From Capitulum mitella (lineage: Eukaryota > Arthropoda > Thecostraca > Pollicipedomorpha > Pollicipedidae): DNA of 64,000 bases. Shown here in pieces: positions 1 to 13,100 of the stretch. Position 1 is the first letter of the stretch. Each line of letters begins with the position of its first letter. A program made the position numbers and the translations under genes. The notes under the pieces were generated by a model that saw only the letters and a program-made list of their open reading frames with translations, had not been told where the DNA came from and did not search any database. The stretch spans positions 23,364,701 through 23,428,700 of the forward strand of contig CP099846.1 of assembly GCA_030062745.1 (NCBI GenBank), in the 5' to 3' direction.

Positions 1-550
1 ATGCTCGGTCTGCTGTGTAATGTTACGGCGGGCCCTTTAAAGCTTCGGCCTACTGTTGTTGAGGAGCTCGCTCCTCCTTCTCAGAAGGGAACTTATCGAA
101 TACCACCATGACGCCTCGGCGACCTGGCTCCCTTTGGGCCTAGAGACTGTCTTTATCCTCTTGGTTTTGATGATCTTAATGGTGCCGACAAGGGCAAGGT
201 CAAAAAGATTGTTAAGGTTGTCCCTAAATCCATTCGTCTCGTCAATTTCCGGCGTGAACCTCCAGAATTTGCCTTTGGTACTGGTCAAGCTTCCTGTTGA
301 GCTTCTTTATCACGTTCCGCTCCGGTGCAGTGAGAATACGGGCTTTGTTCCACACCTTCATCATTTCGCGGACGATCTGTGTTTTGACCTACCTCTGGGT
401 AAGCCTATCCACACGGTGGGAGTGAAAATATTGCTGCAGCACTTCTCCCCGCGAAGGCAGTTCTGAGCACCGGTCAACCAAAATTCGGCTTTTTCTCGTG
501 GTGCAGCCATAGTGGCACAGACTTCCGTTATAAAAGGTACTTTCTGCATT
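1..550 (-). pseudogene. Broken fragment of a dispersed arthropod repeat-associated protein
   Basis: Minus-strand reading gives short collinear peptide pieces in shifting frames: VWNKARILTAPERNVIKKLN (about 348-289), then, after a frame change, FRDNLNNLFDLA (about 230-195). From memory, the pairing of 'V-W-x-K-A-R-I-x-T' with a downstream 'DNLxNLFD' block recurs in many uncharacterised arthropod proteins of repeat character. At least one frameshift and an in-frame stop separate the pieces, so an intact product is unlikely. The fragment is cut by the window edge. The function of the family is not known to me, and the assignment rests on motif memory only. Confidence 0.35.
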
Positions 551-1144
551 GACTCAGGTGGTCCTTTAATATCCTGACGTCTAAGAACGAGCGGAAAATT
601 GCCAGATCAGGATGGATCATTCGGATCAGGATGACTGGTGATGACTGCAGCACTGCTGGACTGTTACCGCATTCATATAAACCTTGTCTCACCATAGCGA
701 AACCGCCCTGCGCACCAGCTCACCCTTCAGTTTCCTTGCGCTTGAACACATCAAAGATGGTTATCATCATTTTTAACGTGCTTACGATGCAATGAAACGC
801 CTTGGCCGCCCACCAGACAATCGCGGCATCGAGTGCCGGCGTACTAATTACGAAACACGCTCGCCAGCGGTCACTAGGTGTGCCTGCAATACGTATTATA
901 AAGTGATGCTTCTAAGTGTGCTCCCACATTACTCAGTGATTCAACACATCCTTCGTTGATAAGATGCTGCTTTGCGAGCGCAGCGCTTTATGGAATACCT
1001 TCCTGGGTACGCTAGTACACCTGGCTGTTTTTTTTTCTTTGCATGGGCAAAGGATCTTGACTGGGGGGGCAAAGTGTCCGACTGTTACATTTTATTGTTG
1101 CCTATTTTAACATGTTAAAATAGGCCCTGTCTGATATCAGTCAG

Positions 1145-1300
1145 CTGCTACAGTCGACCAGACCAGCGGCAGGCAGCCGCTACAGTTGCACAGTCCCGCA
1201 GCAGTCAGGCGCTACAGTTGACCAGTCCAGCGGCAGGCAGCCGCTACAGTTGACCAGTTCTACACCAGTCAGCCGTCACAGTTTACCAGCGGCACTCAGC
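1145..1300. repeat. Short minisatellite, about 30-bp unit
   Basis: About four degenerate head-to-tail copies of a unit containing CGGCAGGCAGCCGCTACAGT followed by a TGACCAG-like block. Copies differ by substitutions and small indels. No coding function is visible. Confidence 0.7.
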
Positions 1301-3188
1301 CGCTCGCGCTCTCATCAGGCACGTGCAGCCGGCCGGCCGGCCCGGGGCGGGCCGGAGCGGGCGCCGGCCGTTGAAGGCCTCGGCCGGCGGCCGGCCGTCC
1401 GCCAGAAGTTACCCGTGCCGGCGGTCTCAGACGACCTCATTCGTATGGAACTGGCGCGCCCGCCCGGCCGGCGCAGCCCATTGTGGGCCGTCATGGGCGC
1501 GGCGACGGGGGTACACCTGGTGGGCGGGGGGGGGGGGGCGGTCACGACACGAATTGGTCGCCTTCGAGGCCGGGGCGTGCACCTGGCCACTGATAGGCAA
1601 GACGAAAAAATCTAGCTCGTAACACAATCTGATGCTAGTCCCAACATGGTGCTGTCAATCACTGAGACGGACTTGGCTATCGCCACTGCAACGGGCACAT
1701 CACGACACTCAGCCAAACGGTTTATCAAATACCGCAGGAATTCGGTAAGCGACAAGGAACAAACTGTGGACAAGAGAAGTAAGATCGGGTGTTGATAGCA
1801 GAACATCTCCGTTGGGCTATGTGAAGATCACTACGACAAAACCCGACCAGGGACTTATCAGCATATCAGCTGACTACCTATCACGTTGCCCGTAAGATAA
1901 TGAAAACACTCACGTGCTTGAAAAACGTATCTACCTCTAACAAGCGGGACCTGAAAACCGTCGCCGAGAGCCATGAGCGAAGCAGCAGACTGTTTCACGT
2001 TGCGTATCTGCATAAAATGTCGACCTGGTGCGTCTGCGCTGGCCGCTGGCTGCCCAGCACGGCTGACGTCGGGTGTGACCAGCATGGAAACCCAGACAAA
2101 GATCGGCCGGCCGCCTACAACGTTTTGCTTCCATCTGCTGTCGTGTTGTCCAACAACCGAGCCATATTATCGGTGTCGGCTTCACTGGAGACTTCAAAAA
2201 CATAGGATTTCAGGCCGTTTCTGTCGAGTCATTGTCATAGGCCTAAAGTTACATCCCTAAATATTGGGTGATCCTGACCCCCATCCCCTCCAGGATCACC
2301 AGCCAGGGGTGTCGGTCGCGGCTTCGTGTTCGCCCCAACGTCCATTAACACATAGAAAGCTGCACCTGTGGCCCTGAAGCTGACGCAAGATCACTGCTGT
2401 CAGACTTGTGGCGTGCCAAGTGGTGAACCAATCAGAAAGAGGGGCGTATTCAAGATTTCGCCAAGGAGGGGACCGAACAAACGGAACCACATCAAAACCG
2501 AAACTTCCGGGGGATTTCCGCCACTTCATTTTCAACTTCTGGGTTTCTTTTTACTCATTTCGAAGTTTGGTGCGCAAAGAAACGTCAAATTTTCAACCAT
2601 ACGGAGAGCGGGCCACGGCCTGCTTGCCCCCCTGGCTACACCGCTGCTTAGGTACATTGCGGTCCGGCCGACCCCGCCACCAGCAGCGGACGGTCCGGGC
2701 CGGCGGCAGAGCCCGCCCACATCGGCCGATCCGCCGGGCGCCGGCCGCCGGGGCCGCTCCGTCATCGGGCGGTCATCTGAAGAGCACAGCCAGCCCTGCG
2801 ACCAGCGGGAGAGCGGACAGCGCCGCCTCCCGCCTGCCGGCTGCCGGGCTAGCCAGCTGCCGGCTCCGAGTCCGGCCTGGTGGTCAGCTGGCTGACGAAA
2901 AAAACACTCACGGAAAAAAAGGGATGTACAGAAATGGTGAGCCATCGTGGCCAGCGTTGATGACATGGTTGTATTATGGGAGTGAACTTGTGCCACACGA
3001 TTGACCTATTTAAAACCTCGCTCAGCGGTACAAGACGCGTCCTTCCTTCGCCTGCTTCCTCAGAAAGAGTGCCAATGGACTGCTGAGGGAAAGGAAATCG
3101 CAAGGCAGCGCCAGGTGCCGGTGCAGGAATTCCGGAACCCGGAGGGTGCTGGGGTGGCAATGAGTGCCACAGCTATGTCCAGACATTG

Positions 3189-3190
<2 letters not shown>

Positions 3191-3273
<83 letters not shown>

Positions 3274-3317
3274 GGAGAGAGAGAAAGAGGAAGAGAGAGA
3301 AGGGGAGGAGAGAGAGA
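3191..3317. repeat. (GA)n microsatellite
   Basis: Pure GA dinucleotides run from 3191 to about 3268, followed by an interrupted purine-only stretch to about 3317. Open frames rich in Arg-Glu or Ser-Leu across it are artefacts of the repeat. Confidence 0.98.
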
Positions 3318-5377
3318 AGCAGTGGAGATATAAACGGCAGCACGGCCCCAAGGCTCGGTCGGAATTTCCCGGCCGCCGTCTGCGGGCGGCCATAACCGGC
3401 TGGGGCGGGCCCGCGGCGGCGCTAGGATCCCGAGGGTCCGTCAGATGAGAGCTGCTCCGGCCGGACGGCCGGCGCCACAGGTCGAACTTTCGAACTGCAT
3501 GCCGCAATTTGCAGATGCGGTACCGCAGCGCCGTTAGAGCTCAGCAATCATTCCGCACCTGGCTGGCACGCCGACAGGTCTGAGAGTCGTAGAAGTTTCC
3601 GTGAGACGATTCGTCAGTGATAACAAAACGACGAACGGGCCTGGCCGTCGGAGAGAGACCCGGGGCACCGCATACCGGTCATCAGAGCCGGGCGGCCACG
3701 CGCGCCATCTCCTGGTACACGATCTCCGCCTTCGATTGTCGGTGGCGAATTCGGCCAGGTTTTGACGTGGAACGACGGATGACACCTGTACGAGTCATCA
3801 GCCTTCGATGTACAAGACGGATGCGGAAAACCCACATCGTGAAAACTGTTCGATTTAGAAAGGCAGCGCAGTGATAACAAAGTGTACGTCAATGGGCGAG
3901 GCTGCTGGCCGAAGCGCACGTCAATGGGCGAGGCCAGTCTACATGTTACCATATAAGCGTATCGTCATAATGGGACCAGCTGACATGGGGCGGGGAAACC
4001 AACAGAAAATTCCCAAGACGACGCCCATTTACGGGAGTTGGTCAAAACTGCAGAATGGAATCGCTGGGTCTAGGGCGGTACAACTCTTCACGACAGTGGG
4101 GGCAAACGGCATTGGTATTTCCCAGTCTTTGTTTTCCATGCTTCGCCGTTGGGATAATGTTAAATTTGTTCGAGCTAGGAGGCAGTCGATTCCGCTGCCT
4201 CCTCCCCTGGCACCGCCACTGACAGGTGGGGGGGGAGATTATTCGAAGCACTGTATCAAAACGTCAGAGAAGTCATGGATATGGAAATCCTTGATGCATG
4301 AATCCGAACACGAACAAACCGTCTTTTATTAGGTCGAACGTCCTCTGAACGTTTGAAGCGATTCTTCAAGATTTTTTCATGGGGGGAGGGGGGGGATTAC
4401 CTCAACACCGCCAACAACGGACGGGTTTGTCGGAAACGCTGCACTTTGCCACACGTGCACGATGATGTTGTACGAGCGAAGTGTCATCTTGCCATGAACT
4501 GGCACTGTCTGAACTCATGCATGCTTTCCGATTCCTTAGCACGATGTACAACAATTATTCAACGGATCAAATGTCCTTTACGCAGGTTATCACGGCATAC
4601 AGTAAAGGAAAACATTGTGACATAACACACCTCATCATCGTCTGGCTACCGCGCCAAGCTTCCTCAAGCACGGCGTGCTGGGATTTACATCCAGGAAACA
4701 ATGCCGGGGCCATTAATAGTTTGGAAAATGCATCAAAATGGAAAGACGAGCATGATATGCGGGCCCATTCTATGTGTATATCAGAATTTACAGAAATGTT
4801 TTCAACGTTTTCTTCTCTGCATTCGACGGATTTCAACAAACCAAGCTAACAACGCATGCCATAAACAAAAAAAAGGCATCTTTTACACCAAGGCTTCGAT
4901 ACGACCTAAAACTCTGGATTCACAGCTTTGTACCATATAACAAAAAGTTGTTAAAGGCACCTTTACAAAGCGCCATTCTTCACCAAGCAGCTTTCGAGGG
5001 GAGAAAACGTGTAACGACTGCATCCAAAACACCACCCACATCCAACATAAAATTTCCATGTGCCGACAAAGGCCCCAGCGCCAGGCGGGCCTGCATTGCT
5101 GAGACGTGTGAACTATTCCTAGGTACCGAGGTGCGAGCCATTTCAAGCCAAGACAAACGGCCCTGGCAAGCAACCTTCCCCCATCATCAGACACTCCATT
5201 GCCGACCCTCCCCAGCCGTGCGCCCCCCCCCCGGCGTGAACCGCCCCACCACCGGTGGCCCAGATGACGCCATCAGACCTGCTGACCCATCGCTACAGGC
5301 GCAGGTCACCGGACGCGCCCGGCGGCTGCCGGTCACCAGGTGGCCAGCAGCAGGACGTTCTCCCCGGTGGCCGCCGG

Positions 5378-7054
5378 TCACCGGGTGGCCAGCAGCAGGA
5401 CGTTCTCGGGCGACACGCGGGCTGGCACGTACTGTACCAGACGCACGGTGAAGCCGCGCGCCGCCAGGTACCGCGCCCGGCCCTCGTCCATCAGCCGCTT
5501 GCACATGAAGCCGACGGCTGTGCGCTGCTCCGGGCTGAGGCCCAGCCGCTGGTACCGACCGGCACTGGAACGGGCCAGGCGCGGTCAGCGGCTGCACGGC
5601 GAGCCAGGCGGGCCAGAACAACGACGGGTTTCGGTCCCACTCGAAAGCAACCTCTTCTCGTCACACCAACAAATCAGAACAACAGACCCGATAACCGCAT
5701 TACATTCGTTAACCAACAAAACGCGCTCCGAACCGTTACCCTGCTGACGGCGATCACAAAAAGCGGGAAAACACCCGGTCAGACGCTGTTAACAACGCCG
5801 CGGCGGAGATACCATCGACGGTCGTGACAGACGGTGACCGCGCGGTGACCCGCTCCCACCTGGCATCTCTGGAGCCCGGCCCAGGCTCGTCCAGCCGGCA
5901 CCGTTTGGCCGCGGCCGAGGTCGGCCGCGCCGCCGCCGCCGCCCGGCCGCTTCTGCGCCGGGTCTGCCGTCAGTGACGCGTCCGAGGCGCCCTGCCCGGC
6001 GGCGGACAGGTGCGGAGATGCCGGGTCGGTATCGTCGGCCTGGCCGGGAGCCGTCTGATCAGAGCCGGCTGCTTCTGCTGTGGCCTCGCCTGCCGTGGTC
6101 TGGTCTGCCGAGGTCTGGTCTGCCGTGGCCTGGTCTGTCGTTTGGTCTGTCGTAGTTCGATCCACCGCGGCCCGGTCTGCCGCAGTGTCTATCGGGGTCT
6201 GGTCGGCTGTGGTCTCTGCGGCCATCTGGTCTGCCGTGGTCTGGTCCGCCGTGGCCTGGTCCGCCGCTCCGGCCACGGCCTCTCCCCTGGCTTCCGTCCG
6301 CAGGTCGCCGTTCGCTTGACCCGCCTTCTCCCAGCTAGGAGTGCCGCAGGTGGCCCAGGCGGCCACGCCCTTCAACGCAGTGAACTCGGCAGCAGAGAAA
6401 CCGCAGTCCTGGGGGTACGGGGTCAGATGTCAGCGTCACGGCGTACGGTGGCCGGCATACTTACGAGCCCGAAACACCCGTCATGATTTCCCGCGGGCGG
6501 TTTCTTTTGTTCTGCAGGCAGCAGGTAAGTTCTTTGTGCACCTCGTGACACTGACAAGCATGGCGTGCACGAGAAAGCAGCTAACGGCAGCAGACAATGT
6601 TCAAATGAAATGTTCGACAACGGCGGTAACATGGTGAAAAATTTTCGGAGCCCTAAAACTGCAACCGCCGCCTGCAATCAGAAAACACACGAAAATACAC
6701 ACACCAGCAGGAACTGCTTGCCGACGTAGCTCCCCCATTCCACTCTGTGGTGGCAGCAGAGGGCGATGAGGACGGCACGCACGTCCAGCGCCGCGTGCCG
6801 GCTGGACTCCGACTCCGACCCTGCGAGCGGCCCGGCGGCAGAGTCTGCCGGCTCTGTGGGGCCCGCAGCAATCTCTGCCGGTTCAGCAGAGCCCGCAGCA
6901 GACTCTGCCGTTCCGTGATAGGCCGTGGAGGTCGGTGCGGATCGGGCAGTTGCGGCTCGAATGCCCAGATCTGCGGGCACAGCAGAACTCTGGTCTCAAC
7001 CAGCGATCAACAGCCGACAGCAACGAAGTACAGCTCAGTGACTGGGCACTGTGT

Positions 7055-7132
<78 letters not shown>

Positions 7133-10100
7133 GTATGTACGTATATATAAACGTATGTATGAACGTACAGAGACGTCAGACTAGCTTGCACGGAAACAAT
7201 GACATTCAAGCGTGTTCCTTAAATCAGAGCCCGTCGTCAGACATCCGATATATGAGCAAACACCAATTCTCCAGAGGCCATGGGATGCAATGAATGCCCA
7301 TTTTTAACAATATTTTGTTTTGCGTTGCACTGCGCAAGTACACGTCAAGGTTTGCGCAACGGTTTGCGGCCCTTCCAACCGTCATGACGATCAAAAACAG
7401 GTTGGGCACATAAAATGTCAGATTCACCGGAAAAAACTTCAACACTCACAAACACACATGCATCGTAAAATCATGTATACATTTCGTATCACAATCGCAA
7501 TGCATTTTGGGTCAGCCGTACATTTGGACACGGCAAACCCTTTCCATGCCTTCCTATATGATTCGGAACGTTTTTAAGCGGGTGCAGCAAAAACCTCCAC
7601 GACGCCGCGCGAAAAACCCACCGGTGGCGGCGCCGCACAGGTGTTTGCTAATTGCAATCACGGGCCGGCCGACGCAGGCGCCGCAGCCGGCCAGGTTCAG
7701 ATGTTGTATGTCGATTTTCAGCCGCTGGATGTCGGGCACGTCGCTGAGGTCCTTGAGCTTGTTCTCCGCCTTGTGCCGGTGGGAGGCGCGGTCGACCAGC
7801 ACGATCTGGGCCTGGCTGCTGACGGCCCGCGCCAGCCAGAACGACAGCTGGGCTGCGGCAGAGATCGACGACGTTCATCACGCGCCGGCCGCGACGGCGG
7901 CGGCGGGAGGAGAGCGTGCAACGACAAACGGGCCAGGGTCCGACCGGCCAGCAGCCAACCACGACGAAGCCTTCAGGACAAACGCCGCCCTTGGACACAC
8001 ATGGCCACTCAAAAGCGGAACGCAGGGAGTTTGCAGAATGCCGGCACGCACTGCGACAGTATGTGAAAGAATCCACGGGGCCCCGCGACAATTTAATACG
8101 TGTTTGGGAAATGAAACAACGCCGTACAAGTCGACCAGACCAAGTCGGACCTAGGCAAACAACAAACGCCCAGCTGACAGCTGATGGTCGCACGTGACTG
8201 AGTACACGTGTGACATATCGGATAAAGCGGGCAACAAAGTCCCACATTCCGTGTGAGGCCAGCTCGTTGTTAACAGAGCGACAACTTGCAGTTGGTGCTT
8301 AGCCCATGTGTTCGTGAGGCTCACACCATCTACTAACACGCCTTTCATACTCACAGACATCCGTCCCCAATGACCAGCTTGTCCTGGCCAACGTACCCGG
8401 GAGCACCCATCTCCGTGGAGCCGACGCACCCGAGAACAGATGGGTGCAGCGACGCCTCCACAACAGCACGTAAGAGACCCACCAGTGGCGGATGCAGCAC
8501 CGCCGAAGTGCTTAAGAGCGCTTATCGGCATCGACGAACCAGGGCTCCCGTTCCAACCCATATGATCACAGTACACCCATCTCGACCGTCGAATCCCAAA
8601 ACACCGATCCCCACCGGCGCACCCGAGAACACCCATTCCCACCTACGCACCCCAGGACACTCCTTGCCACCAACTTACCCGAGAGCACTCATTCCCGCGG
8701 ACGAACTCCAAAACAACCATTCCCACCAGGCGCCTGAGCGCACCCCTCCGCCGGCGACGTCCCGACAACAGCCGTCGCCGTCGGCGGTCGGCCGCACCTT
8801 TACCGGAGCCGAGCTCGACGAACGTGCTCCTGCCGTCCAGGAGGCCGCCGTCCCGGAGCACGGCCAGCAGGGCTGAGTTCTGACGAAGATGTTTGAGCGT
8901 GTCCGGGCCGTACTCGGGGCAGGCCAAGCTCTCGTCCAGCACCGGGTGCGTCTCCTCCTGCAGCTGCGTCGGCCGCACCCGCTCTGTCGCCAGGAGGAGA
9001 CGCGTTTCGGCACGAGAGGAGGACCCGACCACTGCAGAGCTTTTGCAAGTGACAAGTATCCAGTTTATGGAAACAGATGTAACGAGATAGTGTTTTGGGC
9101 AGACCAACAGAAAGGGTTCAAGTCCACCTTGTTTCCCACTTATCTAACCAGGTGGGCCTGTGATACAGCTGAATAGCGCTTACAGCAAAAGAGGGAATGT
9201 GATTGCCCAGAATCACCTCAGATCAATTAACCATATTCCGTGCTCCTGCCCGGTATGTACGATTCCATGCAGGAAAGGGGCAATTTCTGTCCCTCCCCTG
9301 CAATCCTGAAAACTATTGGTCCGATTCCCATGCGGAAAACAGCGTTCGATAGCCTGTTGCAAGATTTGCATGTTTCAAAACAAAAATGATGATTTTTTAT
9401 GCGAGGAGAGGGGATAGGGCGTCAAACTGAGAGTACAAATAGGGATTTACTTATACCAGCTTTCTAGCTAGATTTTATGACCCATTTTGTTTTACTTCAC
9501 GTCATTCTATCCACAACTGATAGGTACATCACATATGTTCGGAAGATGTCGATTTTCAAAATTCGTAGGCGTATCCGGGACGCATAAAACCGGGTACACG
9601 TTTTTGGAAAATAAAAATTCATTTTGCGATATATTTTGAGTTTGGAGAGGTTATCTGTGATCAAAAAACATTTCCATATGTGCCTCATGCCATAGCAAAT
9701 ACGTGTGACCAATGCTCATTGGCGGATCCAGTTAACAGAGAAAGTGGAGTAACCTTTTGATGTAATGAACTATGGTAACTGGCTATCTGTAACAAAGTTC
9801 ACGTCAAGGCTTTAAAGTTCCCGTCTTAGGAAACTTTCAAATTTCAATGTTTTCTGAATTTTTCTAAGTCGCAGACATTCCCCTTCAAAAGCTTTTCGTT
9901 TGTGAAGACTGTCTAAGGCTGCCAAATGTTTTCAACTCTAGTTCCCACAGTCGGCCCCAAAGGCGAATCGGGCAAAGACATCTGAGAACGCATTAACGCC
10001 TTAAGTACATCAATCGTGCCGCAGTGCCGCTAGGTGAATCATATCCGTAATGTTAAATGATACTTCCTTTTTCTAATCTTGGAACAGCGTACACCAGCAA

Positions 10101-13100
10101 GAACTTCTGAGCTTTTTGCATCCTCCTTACATCAGCCAGTTCCTTGAATTCCGTGTGTTCTCCCGCTCGCTCATTGGCTAAAGCCTAGTCTTTCCAGAAT
10201 ATTCGGAAAACCCCGGTGATGGAGAGCGAAAACTGGGGGGGGGCCGAATTTGCTCCCCTGGCACGGAATATGGTTAAGACCCCTACCAGAAAAATGCATC
10301 CAGACAGAGGAAAGAACGAGGCGTCTTCCTCTTCTCTTTCGATGCAAAGCGACGGCACTCCGGGAAAACGATCGGATTTAAGGAAAACGCCAAACTGAGG
10401 AAGCTCCAAATCTCCTCTTTTCCACACAGATCACTTCCCAAAATCGCCCTGGCTTTGGATTCGCCTATGCTTTGGCATGCAGAGCTCTCAATTTACATCA
10501 GTTAGCACTTAAAAGGATCGAATATCCAACAAAATAACATAGGCCCTCGAAGGCCTCGAAACAGCCAAAATAAGTGTCGCAATGTGACGATTTCGAGCAT
10601 CACGTTTTGACAAATGAATCAACCACTGCCTGCGGTCACTCAAATCGGCACCCTGTTGGCAGAATGTTCTATCATTTCATTTACACGGCCCCACTTGCTA
10701 ACAACACCCGTGGCATAAAAAACACACTACTATCAAGCCAGAATCGTCCGAACCCAGAACGGAAAATAAAGACTTTTGCTTCCATCCAAGAAGATGGAAG
10801 CGAAACTTGTCCCTGGGAAGCAGTGCTCCGGGACATACTACCTCTGTATAAAGTCCTGATTCGTTCCAGCAGGCCGAGCAGCCCCCGGTCCGACAGCTGA
10901 TGGATGGTCATGCCGTCCCTCCGGAGGCACTTCACTTTCACCAGAGTTGATGTTCCGGACAAAGTACGGAGGGATCTCCGTAACGCGCGCGTTGCACACC
11001 TTCAAATGCTTCTGAAGCTTCTTGGCGAAGCAGGTGCTGAAAACAACGGCGATGTCGCGTTTTGCCTTCGACCGTTACACCACACTGCGACAAGGTGTTC
11101 CACTTGGCGACATATTATTAAACGAGCGTCTGTTTCGGCTGACATTCTGAGAGACCCCAGAGATACCGTGTCTTGTAATGCCGTTCCCATCTCCCAATAT
11201 CTTTGTAAACGAAGGCAGATGAGGCATTCGTATGCTTAGGGTGTACATGGTAGCTTTGCTATTTGATCAGGATGGTTTGCTACGCCAATGTTTAGAATCA
11301 GATCTAACGAACAGCTTGTTACACAGACGCACATCGGATCGCACCATTCCAGGCAACGGCATATTTCGTCGTAAAACTTCACGGGCCAACAGACCGGACT
11401 CGGTCTCTCGTAGTCAGCACCACCCTCTGTTGGGCAGGCACCAGCTCATCAGGCGCGCGGGCCAAACAGCAAGCGTCGAGGCGACTCGCACCTGATCGGC
11501 CAGGACGAAGAAACCAGCGTGCTCCCAACTGAGCTACGGACCACGGCAGTTCGGTAAGACAGCGCATCTCCGCCAGCAGTACTACCTGACTCGATCTTCA
11601 AAGCTAAAGCACACCCTATGACAGTAGGCACCCACCGCTACGCAGCTTTATTCCTTGAACACGTTTTGATGATCTGAAACATCAGATGGCATAGCAAAAT
11701 GCAATACCAGCCAGCGAGCTGGCGTCGACAAATGACGAGCAGAAGGTTGCCTTAGACATGGATGACATGCAGTGTTGTGGCTGTTTAATAAAAAAAAAAA
11801 CTTAAAGTGATAGCAGAACTTACTGTGTGTTGTCCAAAGGACACTTGATGCGAAGCCGATCTTCCGGTACTGAATTCTGAAAAGAAGCATTTGCTACATA
11901 AATAGCTGTCCCTGCTGCCATTCACTGCCAGCCACCCACACTAGTGGATCCAGAGGATGAGGGCATCAGGGCCTTGGCCTTCCTTTCATTGCAAAGGGGG
12001 GCATAACAGGGGTGCAAATGCATCCCCATTTCTAGGATGGAAAAGTGAAATACTTCGTTTCTGAAATACAAAAAATATATACTGATTTTAGTACAAGAGA
12101 AAACAAAATGTTTGGAATCTGGGGAACAATCAGCATTTTGGAGTATGTTACATTACAGATGGAGATTTGACCCCCTGTTAACACATGGTCTGGATCCAGA
12201 GTTATCTACCTGGATGGCTAATGACAGGGATAATCAGCAGAAATTTTAAACTGCTGATTAGTCCCCAGGTCCTAATAAACAGGTCTCACAAATAATTTGG
12301 TCCACTTGCCTTACAATGGTCAGAACTGCTTCCCAAAAAAGCAGATATTGGTTTTGTCCAGTCCATATTTAACACCATGATGCTCCTGCATTCATCATTG
12401 CTCACATGTTTGTGTCAGCACAACACACCATAATGTTTCAATCTTTAAGCAATGCAAAATTCATTTATTTCTTTTGATTTCAGGAATGCCATGTGTGTGT
12501 ACCAAAAAGCCACTTTTATCCATAGCATTTCCTAAACACATATAAATCAACAACAATAAAATCCAATGCATAAAAACTGATATCATGTGATATCATCATG
12601 ATATGATCTATGATATGATATGATCATATAATCATGATATCATGTGATATCACTGTGCATTATTGCACATGATGTCCCTTGGAACATAAAAGAAGTGACC
12701 ATGGGAGTATGGCTACATCCTAATGCCACTCCACACACAAAAGCTCTCTGCATTGCCACCAGTCTGCACCTTTGCTTGGATGAGAACTGCGGCCAAGGCT
12801 GAGTACATTTCTCAGCAGGACTACAGAGTACCTTCATCAGCTGAAGACTGTCTTTGTTTGGTGCCCTGTATGCTGCATAAATTTACAGGGTACCTCTGCT
12901 TGACTCACTCCTTGATCTACTGCCATGTTAGAGCCTGTAAGACCACTGGAATGGCAAGCTGTGCCCTGATATGCTTAAAAACCACTAAAATCATTAAGGG
13001 TGTAATTGCATAAAATCAAGAATGGAGTCATTGAGGATCAGCATTGTTAAACACATGAGAAGACTCTAAGATCAGATGGCTTGTCACTGACCAAAAGATC

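Larger units (their letters stand above)
551..5377. other. Gene-poor 3' flank of TRMT13
   Basis: I see no supportable gene here. GC-rich low-complexity blocks (about 1320-1590 and 2640-2890) give long overlapping open frames on both strands, which base composition explains. The only AATAAA-type hexamer noticed on the minus strand downstream of TRMT13 is at 4325-4330, about 1 kb past the stop. A nearer non-canonical poly(A) signal cannot be excluded. A 38-bp stretch at about 5340-5377 duplicates the last TRMT13 codons and stop region and lies in its 3' untranslated sequence. Confidence 0.6.

Noticed and set aside
4774..5451. 225-codon plus-strand open frame
   Set aside because: It runs antisense into the TRMT13 last exon and has no domain; its right part is the shadow of that exon.
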